Positions 9,371 through 17,724 are shown, counted from the first letter of the stretch. The stretch is 64,000 nt of DNA from Pseudomonas farsensis (GCF_014268805.2 NZ_JABWRF020000005.1:1-64000), one strand, 5' to 3'. Numbers and translations: made by a program. The notes: generated from the letters alone by a model not told the origin.

Positions 9371-9565
9371 GGCCACCCCAACCCGCTGTTGTGCATCGAA
9401 CCAGGCATCCTCTGCGAGCAGGCATCCGAGCTGATGGGGTGTGTTCGCGACATGACCCTGGCCGGGGTACTGGACAGCAACCCGCAGTTGATCTGGGCAT
9501 CGCATTACCTGAGCGCGCTGGCCAAGGCGCTGATGGATGATGCAGAGTTGGGCATGAATCACTAG
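9371..9565 (+). pseudogene. DUF3077-family remnant
   Basis: An open stretch encodes EQASELMGCVRDMTLAGVLD, then a region rich in SALAKALMDDAELGM and a TAG stop. This is the C-terminal part of a small protein family common in Pseudomonas (DUF3077). There is an in-frame TGA at 9362 and no ATG or Shine-Dalgarno sequence, so the N-terminal half is missing. Confidence 0.55.
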
Positions 9566-9629
9566 CCATCAAGCAGCTGCAGGCAGGTTCCGCAGAGGGC
9601 TGCCCGACACTTCGAAGGACGCCCGCTTC

Positions 9630-10337
9630 ATGAACATCCATTGCCCGACTTTCTGGCCAAACGGCCCTGACATTGACCACAGCGCGCCGACAGTTAGCCT
9701 CAGTCAGTTGCTACCCGCCGTCGGCACTACCACCTTTGCCTGCTTCGAAAAATACGACCAACCCAATGCCGGCGAAACCGTGCAATTACTCTGGCTGCCG
9801 CCGGTGTCGGATATCAACGGCTGGAGTGAGCAGCCATCGGAAATAGCCATGAGCTACCTGCTGACTGCGTGCATCGCCAGCGAGCCGACCCTGGTGGCAC
9901 CCTCCGAGAGCCGCTCAAGTGCGATTCTCCAGGGTAAGTACAGGTACGCGCTAAAGGTACTGGCTCGGCAGCGGCTGTTGTCAGCGCTGGGCACTACCGC
10001 TTCAGACGCTACCCCTTGGCATGTGCCGGCAATTGCCGATGGCAAAGGCGTCAGCTTGCTTTGGGACGAAGTGCATTGGTGCGGCAAGGCTTGTGTTGAG
10101 GGGTTGACCTATTTGACGGCGAGCACCCGGAATGAGTCGTTTATCGAGATGCTCTTGGAAAAACAGGGCGATGAACTTGTAGGGCTGTTCTGCTTGTACA
10201 TGGACCCCGGTGGGGTTGAGTGTTCGATCGGCAAGCAGCGCTTCGTGGCCGGTGAGCAGGAGGCGATACAGCGGGTGCTGGACAAGGCTCGGGGACTCGT
10301 CGATACGCAGGCGCATTACATCGTGGACGGCGGATAG
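9630..10337 (+). CDS. Uncharacterised protein, 235 aa
   Basis: I do not recognise a family. The ORF is long for this region and codon use is consistent with Pseudomonas. No signal peptide or membrane segment is visible. The central part is alpha-helical (residues ~100-120, KYRYALKVLARQRLLSALG). The C terminus ends in a helix rich in Ala/Arg followed by HYIVDGG. It lies between the DUF3077 remnant and an immunity-like gene, among accessory genes. Confidence 0.55.
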   Translation: MNIHCPTFWPNGPDIDHSAPTVSLSQLLPAVGTTTFACFEKYDQPNAGETVQLLWLPPVSDINGWSEQPSEIAMSYLLTACIASEPTLVAPSESRSSAILQGKYRYALKVLARQRLLSALGTTASDATPWHVPAIADGKGVSLLWDEVHWCGKACVEGLTYLTASTRNESFIEMLLEKQGDELVGLFCLYMDPGGVECSIGKQRFVAGEQEAIQRVLDKARGLVDTQAHYIVDGG

Positions 10338-10662
10338 AGCCGGCGCAAACCTTCGACCGCGAGCAGAGCATCAAGCAGGTGCTACGCAATGAACCGGGCA
10401 CTGCCTCAGATGGTTTGGGAGGCGACGGGTTGGCGGTATGAGCCTTGGGATGATGGGGTCAGTGAATAGCCGGACCGGGCTTGCTACGCGGCTTTAAAGG
10501 GGGGTATAGGTTAATGCAGTCAGTTAGGCCCATCGCGGGGCAAGCCCGCTCCCACAAAATGCATAAACGCTGCTTTTGTGGGAGCGGGCTTGCCCCGCGA
10601 TGGGCCGCAAAGCGGCCCCGATGGCCCTACCTGACTGGCATTAGGCTATAGGTCTGGTTTCG
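10338..10662. other. Intergenic region with gene debris and REP pair
   Basis: After the stop of the 235-aa gene, one frame encodes MVWEATGWRYEPWDDGVSE and a stop (to about 10468), which may be the tail of a lost gene but has no start signal. The rest is the inverted REP pair at 10527-10606. Confidence 0.4.
10527..10606. repeat. Inverted pair of P. putida REP elements
   Basis: Two 33-bp arms, perfect inverted copies (10527-10559 and 10574-10606), separated by 14 bp. Each contains the REP core CGCGGGGCAAGCCCGCTCCC. It sits between convergent genes, where it can act as a bidirectional terminator-like hairpin. Confidence 0.9.
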
Positions 10663-11007
10663 TCATGACTGTTCATAAATATCGATAACGTGATTCGGAA
10701 GAAAACAGACCTCCATGCCCGCCTTGATCGCGTCGGTGCAATAGGGGTCGTTATCGAGCTGCCCTATATACAAATCTCCAACTCGCCCCTTGACGATAAC
10801 CCACATGCGCTCGACGTTGGCCTCTTCTGAGCCATGTTCATCAGTGGTAAGGATTCGAAAAATCAGCTTGACCAGCTGTTGTGCCTGAAGGGTATTTCTG
10901 GCCTTTCTCGGAGGCAGCCAGAAACTTGTGGGATGCTCAGCGTGGATGGCTTCGGCGTCGTCCAACTCCCAGCCATCCCTATCGATTTCGGCTAATACTG
11001 CTTCCAT
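10663..11007 (-). CDS. Immunity-like protein with DUF2314/DUF2185-type domain
   Basis: 114 aa. The C-terminal half (VERMWVIVKG ... YIGQLDNDPYCTDAIKAG ... VIDIYEQ) resembles the small beta-rich DUF2314/DUF2185 fold found in immunity proteins of polymorphic toxin systems. The upstream ORF overlaps its start by 16 bp, as a toxin tail would. The assignment is by pattern only. Confidence 0.5.
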   Translation of the reverse strand: MEAVLAEIDRDGWELDDAEAIHAEHPTSFWLPPRKARNTLQAQQLVKLIFRILTTDEHGSEEANVERMWVIVKGRVGDLYIGQLDNDPYCTDAIKAGMEVCFLPNHVIDIYEQS

Positions 11008-11210
11008 AATTCCTCAAAAAACTTATATCTTGATTTGGTCTCTGCTGGAGTAATGCCATATTTCGCAGCGTGGTGCCAGCGCACGCGCTCAGCCTGTACT
11101 CTCAGGGCGTTGACGCCTTTGCCTGCACTGCTTGTCCGATAGCAAATCGACCTGCAACGACCGCTGCCCGTTCCTGGGAGGTCAGCATCAGTGTCATCAA
11201 CACGACTCAT
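10992..11210 (-). CDS. Small ORF before immunity-like gene, possible toxin C-terminal remnant
   Basis: 72 aa from ATG 11210 (or GTG 11243). No recognised family. The C terminus, rich in His, Arg, Lys and aromatics (VRWHHAAKYGITPAETK), ends inside the start of the immunity-like gene, the usual toxin-immunity arrangement. No N-terminal trafficking domain remains, so if it was a polymorphic toxin it is truncated. Confidence 0.35.
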   Translation of the reverse strand: MSRVDDTDADLPGTGSGRCRSICYRTSSAGKGVNALRVQAERVRWHHAAKYGITPAETKSRYKFFEELWKQY

Positions 11211-11219
11211 GGATGAACC

Positions 11220-11669
11220 GTGCAAATACGCAAGATGACTCACGAAGACCTGCCCAGCGCCAGTGCCCTGTGTCTGGAGTCATTCATGCTGGCGGTTGCC
11301 CCTTCTCTGCCACCCCAAGGGGTGGAAACTTTCACCAAGATTGCTGCAGAGGACGCCTTAGCCGAACGAATGGCAAGTGACAACCTGATGCTGGTTTGCA
11401 TCGCAGACGGAGCGTTGGTCGGGCTGATCGAATTCAAGGAAGGGCGCCATGTCACGATGCTGTTCGTTGCACCGGCCTGGCAGCGCCGCGGTGTTGGCAA
11501 GAGCCTGATGAATTCGGCGCTGGAGCAGACCAGGGCCAAGGTGGTAACCGTAAGAGCGTCATTACTTTCAGTAGCCGCCTATGAAAGTTACGGTTTTGCG
11601 CTGGCAGGGGCAGTGGGGGAAATTGCTGGGCTGGTCTATCAGCCGATGGATAAGCGGCTGGACGGTTGA
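11220..11669 (+). CDS. GNAT-family N-acetyltransferase
   Basis: 149 aa, starting with GTG at 11220. The acetyl-CoA-binding loop is seen as VAPAWQRRGVGKSLM (motif A, R/Q-x-x-G-x-G/A), with a preceding beta strand VTMLFVAP and the terminal motif AAYESYGF (motif B). The acceptor substrate is unknown. The start region is divergent from and overlaps the ORF at 10992-11210 if that uses its longer form. Confidence 0.82.
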   Translation: MQIRKMTHEDLPSASALCLESFMLAVAPSLPPQGVETFTKIAAEDALAERMASDNLMLVCIADGALVGLIEFKEGRHVTMLFVAPAWQRRGVGKSLMNSALEQTRAKVVTVRASLLSVAAYESYGFALAGAVGEIAGLVYQPMDKRLDG

Positions 11670-11752
11670 GTGGTGCCTTTCGGCGAATAGCTGCCGCCTA
11701 CACAGTACTGCTACCCTTTTGGTGAACTTGGATCGACGCGTAGGGAGCGAAA

Positions 11753-12244
11753 ATGTTGAAAGATGCATACCGCTATAAAGTTTGGGCCGATGAGCGCACC
11801 TTGGCTGCTTTGGCGGACTTTGAAGGGAAGGCCCCGGCCTCGCCAGCGTTCGCATTCATGCGCCAACAGCTCAACCATATGGTCATCGTCGAGGAGTTAT
11901 TCAGAGCCCGCCTGCTGGGCGAGCAAGCGCCGCATCCGGCAACTAATACCGAGGTCGTTCCTGATCTGTACGTCCTCACAAAGCGCCTGACCGCATGCAA
12001 CGCGTGGGCCACCGATTACCTCGCACACATTCCCCCGACGGAGTTTTACAGCACTGTAAGTTTTGTGTTTTCGGACGGGCAGCATGGGACGTTGACGCGC
12101 GAGGAAATCCTCTTCCACCTTATCAACCACGCCACCTACCACCGGGGCGCAATTGGCCATGCCCTTGATCTGGGCGGCGGCAAACGTCCCGCCGACACCT
12201 ACACCGTGTTCATTCATGGCGCCGAACCGCAGCGTCGCCAGTAG
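11753..12244 (+). CDS. DinB-family four-helix metalloprotein
   Basis: 163 aa. DinB/YfiT-like proteins are four-helix bundles with a three-His metal site. Here the likely ligands are the His in QQLNHMV near residue 42 and the pair in HLINHATYHRGAI near residues 124-132. They act as thiol-dependent transferases or have unknown roles. This is not the DNA polymerase IV also named DinB. Confidence 0.8.
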   Translation: MLKDAYRYKVWADERTLAALADFEGKAPASPAFAFMRQQLNHMVIVEELFRARLLGEQAPHPATNTEVVPDLYVLTKRLTACNAWATDYLAHIPPTEFYSTVSFVFSDGQHGTLTREEILFHLINHATYHRGAIGHALDLGGGKRPADTYTVFIHGAEPQRRQ

Positions 12245-12650
12245 GCGACTGGATAGACGCGACATCTAGTGTCTCCAGGTCTTCTGCTGGTGTCAGCGAG
12301 AGCCACAGGGGAGCATGACTTCGCGGCACCGACGCCGAGTTTGAGCTGATCAACTGCTAGCCTCAGCCATCCAGCGAAGAAGGAAGCACCGAGCAAAGCT
12401 CGGCGACCTAGCCACTGTAATATCTCGTACCCCCCAGTAGACTTTGTCTTTAGGAACCTGGCCTGTCCTGCGGGTTCGACGAGCCCCGCCACAGATCCCA
12501 GCTCGCCCTCGCCCTCCCAGCTTTCCTGTTAAACTCCGCCCCTGCACTGCGTGCTAACGCCCATCGATCTGCAGGTTGCTCCTTGATAGCAACAAGCATC
12601 ATGACCCAGGCTTACATGGCAGCAAACAGCATCAAATGAGAGAACCGAGC
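12245..12650. other. Upstream region of dusA, no gene seen
   Basis: About 400 bp between the DinB-like gene and the dusA start. No ORF with a plausible start and codon use was seen on either strand. It must contain the original chromosomal dusA promoter, which now drives only the truncated fragment. Confidence 0.45.
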
Positions 12651-12749
12651 ATGCAGCACAACCAGACAGCGAACCCCGACACCCCAGTAAATTCGGTAGT
12701 CAGGCGGTTTTCTGTTGCGCCGATGATGGATTGGGCATGCTTTTGCTGA
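12651..12749 (+). pseudogene. dusA: dusA 5' fragment, cut by prophage insertion
   Basis: ATG at 12651 starts MQHNQTANPDTPVNSVVRRF and continues SVAPMMDW, which aligns with the RRFSVAPMMDW of the intact dusA body at 55149. After the shared core the frame reads ACFC and stops at 12749 in phage DNA. This is the chromosomal N terminus separated from its gene by integration. Confidence 0.9.
12720..12730. repeat. attL core
   Basis: CCGATGATGGA, identical to 55162-55172. Flanking bases match imperfectly (GTTGC, one mismatch, core, one mismatch, TGG). It corresponds to codons for APMMD of DusA. Confidence 0.85.
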
Positions 12750-13113
12750 GACCCCCTAACTTAAAGGGGAAAACTCCAACCAACCATGCCACGTACCAAT
12801 TTTGTACCATCCCACCTGTTCAACCCCACCTATGTTAACGTGCTCCTCTGACAAATGGCCTTCACCGAACGCTGCCTTCGCGCAAGGAACCGAGACAGAT
12901 CAGATGTGCCACTAACACCTACCCAAAGAGCGCAAGGACTCCAGGGGTAGGCGCACAGATCACCAAGAGCCCCAAAACGCAACACTCCCTTCCTGGTGAC
13001 TCAAGGCAGCAATTCAGGCTACATTCACTGCATGACGGACCGATGGACGCTACTGAGAGGCGAACGCTGGGATGTAACATTCCATGACCTGCAAGGTCTA
13101 GCAAGGAACGCCC
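12750..13113. other. Left phage arm of att, no gene seen
   Basis: About 360 bp between attL and the DprA-like gene. It contains GTACCAA at 12793-12799 and GTACCA at 12804-12809, the same words found upstream of the integrase, so it likely holds integrase arm-type sites. A 61-aa minus-strand frame here has no support. Confidence 0.5.
12793..12809. promoter_or_regulatory. Candidate integrase arm-type sites, left
   Basis: GTACCAA and GTACCA separated by 4 bp, matching the TTGGTAC/GTACCAA words at 54997-55045 on the other side of the prophage. Confidence 0.4.
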
Positions 13114-14055
13114 ATGACGCAGACAGCGATCAGACTACCTAGTATGAATTCAACTACTTCCATAGCAGACATTTTTCGCTCCAGGCCAATCGTGCCGATG
13201 GAGGAGATCAGCGCTTATGAGTCGCTTTGGCTGAACCAGGGAGCATGGTTCGCGAATCTCGCAAAGCTGTTCAGCGAAAACCCAGGCGCCGCGCCATCTG
13301 ACCTGGTGGACGAGCAGCTTGTCCAGGAGACACATGCAAAACTGGTGTCCTCCTTGGGAGCAGACTTTTTAGCTCAGGTGGGAGTCAGGCTGCACGGTGC
13401 CGGAGAGTACCCTCAGAAGCTTAGAGATGCCGACCATCCCATTGAACTCCTCTACTACATGGGGAACTGGGAGCTCGTAGACACACCATGCATCGCAATA
13501 GTGGGGACACGCTCGCCGAGTGAAGAAGGTGCATTCAATGCGGGCCTCATAGCACACAAGCTTGTAAAGCAGGGCTATACCATCGTGTCCGGGCTCGCTA
13601 AAGGAATCGACTCGTGCGCGCACAACGCCGCGCTTAATGCCGGCGGCAACACGATCGCAGTAATTGGCACCCCACTAAACTCATACTACCCTAAAGAAAA
13701 CAGAGATCTTCAAGAGCACATCGCCAAACAGCACCTACTAATCTCTCAAGTCCCTTTCCTGAGGTATGACGCACAAAACTACAAAACCAACCGTTTATTC
13801 TTCCCTGCCCGAAACGTGACAATGTCAGCGCTCACAAGCGCCACGATAATTGTTGAAGCAGGAAACACCTCGGGAACGCTCGTACAAGCACGCGCAGCTC
13901 TTGCGCAAAAAAGAAAGCTCTTTATTCTGGACAGCTGTTTCAGAAAACCAGAGCTAACCTGGCCCGCCAAATATGAAAAGATGGGCGCTATACGAGTAAA
14001 AAATGTAAGCGACCTTGTTGAGATGCTCACGGATGACAAAGTTGATCAAGCTTGA
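13114..14055 (+). CDS. DprA-like Rossmann-fold protein, prophage cargo
   Basis: 313 aa. Residues ~125-275 match the DprA/Smf (SLOG superfamily) nucleotide-binding fold: AIVGTRSPS (129-136), VSGLAKGIDSCAH (158-170), GGNTIAVIGTPL (177-188), FFPARN (229-234) and EAGNTSGTLVQA (248-259). The N-terminal ~110 residues are not the usual DprA SAM domain, and the C-terminal winged helix is absent. The start has AAGGAA five to six bases upstream. It overlaps the next gene by 23 bp. Cellular DprA loads RecA onto incoming ssDNA; the reduced form with a phosphoribosyltransferase partner suggests nucleotide sensing or a conflict role (inference). Confidence 0.82.
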   Translation: MTQTAIRLPSMNSTTSIADIFRSRPIVPMEEISAYESLWLNQGAWFANLAKLFSENPGAAPSDLVDEQLVQETHAKLVSSLGADFLAQVGVRLHGAGEYPQKLRDADHPIELLYYMGNWELVDTPCIAIVGTRSPSEEGAFNAGLIAHKLVKQGYTIVSGLAKGIDSCAHNAALNAGGNTIAVIGTPLNSYYPKENRDLQEHIAKQHLLISQVPFLRYDAQNYKTNRLFFPARNVTMSALTSATIIVEAGNTSGTLVQARAALAQKRKLFILDSCFRKPELTWPAKYEKMGAIRVKNVSDLVEMLTDDKVDQA

Positions 14056-14668
14056 TAATGATTACTATCGATACCTCTCTGATGACGACAGGTGCTATCA
14101 CTTTGGCGAGTACACCTCAGGCGGTGGTTTCAAGAAAAGCACAACCAATCAGCAAATCCACAACCTCAAGAAAAAACCTACGTGTTCGGCCATCGAACTT
14201 CATTACAAACAATTGGCCATCGAGTACTGGGGCCAAATCATGGCTGCCGGCCTGAAAATTGAGGCCGACACGCAAGTCACATTCGTCCCCATGCCATGCT
14301 CCAAGCCTTCAGGGCACCCCGAGTATGACGATAGGATGTTGAAGGTTCTGCAATTCATGGCCAGAAGCAAACCACCATTGGATATCCGCCCGATCCTTAT
14401 GCAAACGGCCCTCAGAGCAAGTCAGCACGAGGGCGGGGGGCGACAAACTCCCAACCAACTCCTCCAGACCCTGGCAGTCGACCCCACCCAAGTCGTATAC
14501 CCTGCCCGGGGCACTGTGATAGTTGTTGACGACGTGATAACTATGGGTGCCTCCTTCAACGCAGCAAAAAGCCTACTTCAAAATGTTGCCGGCGTAACCA
14601 GTGTCGCCGGCATTTTTTTGGCGAAAACTGTTTGGCCTCCTTCAGAGTTTGACACATTCATAGAATAA
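14033..14668 (+). CDS. Phosphoribosyltransferase-fold protein, partner of DprA-like gene
   Basis: 211 aa from ATG 14033. The PRPP-binding loop is clear at residues 162-174, VIVVDDVITMGAS, the type I PRTase signature, followed by VAGIFLAKT. An upstream Pro-rich strand VTFVPMPCSKPSG (83-94) resembles the ComF-like subgroup, but there is no zinc finger. It overlaps the DprA-like gene by 23 bp. In competence, ComF and DprA interact, so a PRTase/DprA pair has a cellular parallel; here it is isolated phage cargo. Confidence 0.82.
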   Translation: MTKLIKLDNDYYRYLSDDDRCYHFGEYTSGGGFKKSTTNQQIHNLKKKPTCSAIELHYKQLAIEYWGQIMAAGLKIEADTQVTFVPMPCSKPSGHPEYDDRMLKVLQFMARSKPPLDIRPILMQTALRASQHEGGGRQTPNQLLQTLAVDPTQVVYPARGTVIVVDDVITMGASFNAAKSLLQNVAGVTSVAGIFLAKTVWPPSEFDTFIE

Positions 14669-14700
14669 TATTTCAAACACGGCATTAACACGGAGCTGAT

Positions 14701-15054
14701 ATGGAACTCTCTCTCGAAAGCAGCTGGGAATTTTTTGAATTTACCGTCTTAAAAAGAGACAGCGACTACAACCTTACAGACGCCGTCACCGTCTATCTCT
14801 ATGATGACGACCGGGACATCCACCTTTCTATCAAAGGCAATCCTGACGAAGCCGTCCAAGCTACAATCAGCGCCATCAACGAAGTATTACCAATAAGCCC
14901 ATTCTCGTTTGAAGATCAAGAACCGGACTTACTCTATTTCAATATCGGCGGAAACCCGCCACAAGCCGATTTGCGCAACGCGATGCTTACCGTCATTTCC
15001 AAGTTACAGGCTCTCGGATTCAAATTGAGAAAGCTTGAGGACTCTTGGGTCTAA
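14701..15054 (+). CDS. Small acidic protein, third gene of DprA/PRTase cassette
   Basis: 117 aa, strongly acidic, no recognised domain. The predicted pattern is alternating strands (VTVYLYDD, IHLSIKG, LLYFNIGG) with helices after residues ~48 and ~90. A good ribosome-binding site (GGAG) lies seven bases before the ATG. It starts 32 bp after the PRTase stop and is followed directly by a strong terminator, so it closes the three-gene unit. Confidence 0.65.
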   Translation: MELSLESSWEFFEFTVLKRDSDYNLTDAVTVYLYDDDRDIHLSIKGNPDEAVQATISAINEVLPISPFSFEDQEPDLLYFNIGGNPPQADLRNAMLTVISKLQALGFKLRKLEDSWV

Positions 15055-15116
15055 TACATTGCACCCGTCGCATGCCCCCTTGCCACACACCGATTGTGCT
15101 GGAGTATTAACGACTA

Positions 15117-15160
15117 AAGGCCCTCAAGCCCCTGAAATTAGGGCTTGAGGGCCTTTTTGC
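15117..15160. terminator. Strong bidirectional terminator
   Basis: Perfect 15-bp stem (AAGGCCCTCAAGCCC at 15117-15131 and its complement at 15141-15155), 9-nt loop, then TTTTT on the plus strand. It separates the plus-strand cassette from umuC on the minus strand. Confidence 0.92.
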
Positions 15161-15236
15161 ATTCCTGCATTGCTCACTCAAATTGGCATTGCTTGGCATG
15201 GAATGGCGTACAGATTGCCCCATTTTTGCCCCATCA

Positions 15237-16514
15237 CTACCGCGAGCTTACCTTCCACAGCTGATCAATCCGCGTCGTATACGACTGACTCATCATTTCG
15301 CGCCGCATCCCCCAATCGGGGGTGCGGGGGACGCTGCCCGCCGTCACCGTTCCCCTGCCATACCTGCCATTGATCTGATCCAGCGTCGACATCAGCCGGT
15401 CCGACGCCGCGGGCTGCGAAGCGGCGAACAGGTCATCGGTGAACTCACCAGGCTGGCGAAGATCCAGCAACAACACCTCGGCCTTGCTGTAGCGGTAGCC
15501 GGCCTCGAAGATCCGCGCGACCGCCTCAGTCGCCGCTCGGGTAAGCAATAGCGTGTCGTTGGTTGGGTACGGCAACTCCACCAACGCGCCCTTGGCGTGA
15601 TGCAACTCGTTGGGGTTGAACATCCCAGTGCGAATACTCACCCGTATTCGCTTGCAGACAGACCCTTGAGCGCGCAGCTTCTCCGCGGCACGCCCGGCGT
15701 AGGTGGCTACTGCCTGCTTGATCGGCGTCACCTCCGAGAGGCGCTTGCCAAACATGCGACTGCAGCAGATCTCCTGCTTGGGCGGATCAGGCTCGTCCAG
15801 TTCCAAGCAGGGTGTGCCGGCGAGCTCTCGAGCAGTCTTCTCGACCACAACGCTGAACTTGTCGCGCAGCATGCGCGGGTCAGCCCTCGCCAGATCCATC
15901 GCTGTCTTGATCCCCATGCTTTCGAGGTGGACGGTCATCTTCCGGCCGATCCCCCACACCTCTTTGACTTCGGTGTTTCGCAGCACCCAATCGCGCTCAA
16001 ACGGCCTGGTGATATCTACGACCCCGCCAGTGACCTGCTGCAAGCGCTTGGCCGTGTGGTTAGCCAGCTTCGACAATGTCTTGGTACGGGCGATACCAAC
16101 CCCCACAGGTATGCCAGTGCAGCGCAGCACCTTGGCTCGAATGTCACGGCCGAGCTGGGTTAGATCGCCTGTCACACCCGTGAGATCGGCGAAGCATTCG
16201 TCGATCGAATAGACCTCGCTGGCGGGCACCATCGCCTCAATCAGGGACATAACCCGCTCGCTCATGTCGCCATACAGCGCGTAGTTGGACGAGAACGCCA
16301 CGATGCCATGCCGCCGCAGCTTCTCCTTGGCCTGGAAATAGGGCTCACCCATCTTCACGTATGGCTTCGCATCGTATGATCTGGCGATCACACAGCCATC
16401 GTTGTTACTCAGCACCACGATGGGCGTCTTGGCCAGATCCGGTCGAAACACTCGCTCGCAGCTTGCGTAGAACGAGTTGCAATCGATCAGCGCGAACACC
16501 TGATCACTGGGCAT
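15237..16514 (-). CDS. umuC: Y-family DNA polymerase V catalytic subunit, UmuC/RulB-like
   Basis: 425 aa. The catalytic region shows the Y-family metal-binding Asp in ALIDCNSFYASCE and the Asp-Glu pair in VYSIDECFADL, plus the family stretch VVLSNNDGCVIARS. The second half contains the HhH and little-finger regions and a UmuC-type C terminus. With UmuD' it performs error-prone bypass of lesions. The start at 16514 (MPSDQVF) overlaps umuD by 11 bp. Longer open sequence to 16562 lies inside umuD. Confidence 0.95.
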   Translation of the reverse strand: MPSDQVFALIDCNSFYASCERVFRPDLAKTPIVVLSNNDGCVIARSYDAKPYVKMGEPYFQAKEKLRRHGIVAFSSNYALYGDMSERVMSLIEAMVPASEVYSIDECFADLTGVTGDLTQLGRDIRAKVLRCTGIPVGVGIARTKTLSKLANHTAKRLQQVTGGVVDITRPFERDWVLRNTEVKEVWGIGRKMTVHLESMGIKTAMDLARADPRMLRDKFSVVVEKTARELAGTPCLELDEPDPPKQEICCSRMFGKRLSEVTPIKQAVATYAGRAAEKLRAQGSVCKRIRVSIRTGMFNPNELHHAKGALVELPYPTNDTLLLTRAATEAVARIFEAGYRYSKAEVLLLDLRQPGEFTDDLFAASQPAASDRLMSTLDQINGRYGRGTVTAGSVPRTPDWGMRREMMSQSYTTRIDQLWKVSSR

Positions 16515-16932
16515 GATCGCGCACGCTGTAGCGGACCACACCCCAGATGACCAGGTCATCACCTTCCATGATGTGCCGCGGCGGGTAAGCGGGGTTTTCC
16601 GACTGCAGGATAACCACCCCGTTCCGACGGTGAAGCCGCTTGCACACGGGCTCAGCGTTGATTGCAGCGATTACAATGTCGCCATGCTCAGCCTCGTTAC
16701 TGCGGTCTACGATGAGAAGGTCGCCGGAAAAAATACCGGCGCCCTGCATGCTGTCGCCGTCCACCTGCACCAGGTACACGTGAGGGGCACGCAACCCGAA
16801 TAGCTCGTCGAGCGAGATGTGGCGCTCCAGATGGTCTGCGGCCGGCGAAGGAAATCCCGCCGGTACCCGGAAGGAATAGATGGGCAGCGATGCAGGGCCG
16901 CCCGTCGGCCTACCCAAAATTGTAATGGTCAT
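16504..16932 (-). CDS. umuD: UmuD/RulA-like protein, self-cleaving polymerase V subunit
   Basis: 142 aa S24-type protein. RecA-stimulated self-cleavage should occur at A25-G26 in VPAGFPSP. The catalytic Ser is S61 (VDGDSMQG) and the Lys is K98 (VCKRLH). It is the first gene of umuDC. The LexA box at 16955-16970 lies 23 bp upstream of its start. Confidence 0.95.
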   Translation of the reverse strand: MTITILGRPTGGPASLPIYSFRVPAGFPSPAADHLERHISLDELFGLRAPHVYLVQVDGDSMQGAGIFSGDLLIVDRSNEAEHGDIVIAAINAEPVCKRLHRRNGVVILQSENPAYPPRHIMEGDDLVIWGVVRYSVRDHAQ

Positions 16933-16954
16933 GACGGATCAACCCGACTCTAAA

Positions 16955-16970
16955 CTGTATATTCATACAG
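16955..16970. promoter_or_regulatory. LexA (SOS) box shared by umuDC and SRAP gene
   Basis: CTGTATATTCATACAG, a near-consensus CTG-N10-CAG palindrome. It lies between divergent umuD (start 16932) and the SRAP gene (start 17038), so one box can repress both. Confidence 0.9.
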
Positions 16971-17037
16971 TAAACTGTGAGACCGTTCCTACGTCAACGT
17001 CAGACCTGACATAGCCGACAAACGAGTGAGGTGATTT

Positions 17038-17724
17038 ATGTGCGGGCGGTACTCGATCTACGACAGCATGGACCGCTACCTGCAGCAGTTGGCTCTGGAT
17101 CTGGTCGTGATCAACGGCTACGACCATGAGCGGATTAACAGGTACAACGTCGCTCCCAGCACCCGCGTGGAGTTGATCCGGCCGGCGCCAGGAGGAGTGA
17201 GCATTGATCGAGTGAAGTGGGGTTGGTCGCCTTTCTGGGCGAAGGGGAAGCGTCCCGACCCAATCAACGCGCGGGCCGAGACGGTGATGACGGGTAAATT
17301 TTTCAAATCGCTTTGGCCAGCAGGCCGAGCTTTGGCTCCAGCTAATGGCTGGTTCGAGTGGTTGCCTGACCCAAATGTTCCAAAGCGGAAACAGCCCTTC
17401 TACATAAGCGCCACGAACGGTGAACCGCTATTCTTTGGCGCGCTCGCGGAGGTTAACGGCGGGCTGGAGCTCGACGACCGCGACGGCTTCGTGATCATCA
17501 CGGCCGCAGCGGACGAAGGGCTGGTCGACATTCACGACCGAAAACCACTGGTACTGACACCAGACCTTGCAAAGGAGTGGATCAATCCCGCCACGACGGT
17601 TGAGCGCGCAGAGGTGATCGCCCAGAAAGGGTGCCGCCCCGCTACTGACTTCAAGTGGCACCCCGTCAGCAAGCTGATTGGCAATGCCCGCAACCAAGGG
17701 GCCGAACTGATCACTCCGATCTAA
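17038..17724 (+). CDS. yedK: SRAP (YedK/HMCES) abasic-site protection protein
   Basis: 228 aa. SRAP proteins crosslink to abasic sites in single-stranded DNA through the N-terminal Cys exposed after Met removal. Seen here: C2 (MCGRYS), the INARAE loop (N77, R79, E81), the active-site Glu in NGWFEW (E107) and the catalytic His H166 in DIHDRKP. The last motif is usually IHDRMP, so M to K is a local change. A GAGG ribosome-binding site precedes ATG 17038. SOS control is predicted from the shared LexA box. Confidence 0.93.
   Translation: MCGRYSIYDSMDRYLQQLALDLVVINGYDHERINRYNVAPSTRVELIRPAPGGVSIDRVKWGWSPFWAKGKRPDPINARAETVMTGKFFKSLWPAGRALAPANGWFEWLPDPNVPKRKQPFYISATNGEPLFFGALAEVNGGLELDDRDGFVIITAAADEGLVDIHDRKPLVLTPDLAKEWINPATTVERAEVIAQKGCRPATDFKWHPVSKLIGNARNQGAELITPI

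Noticed and set aside
12919..13104. 61-aa minus-strand ORF next to attL
   Set aside because: Cys- and Gly-rich shadow without start signal or family resemblance.
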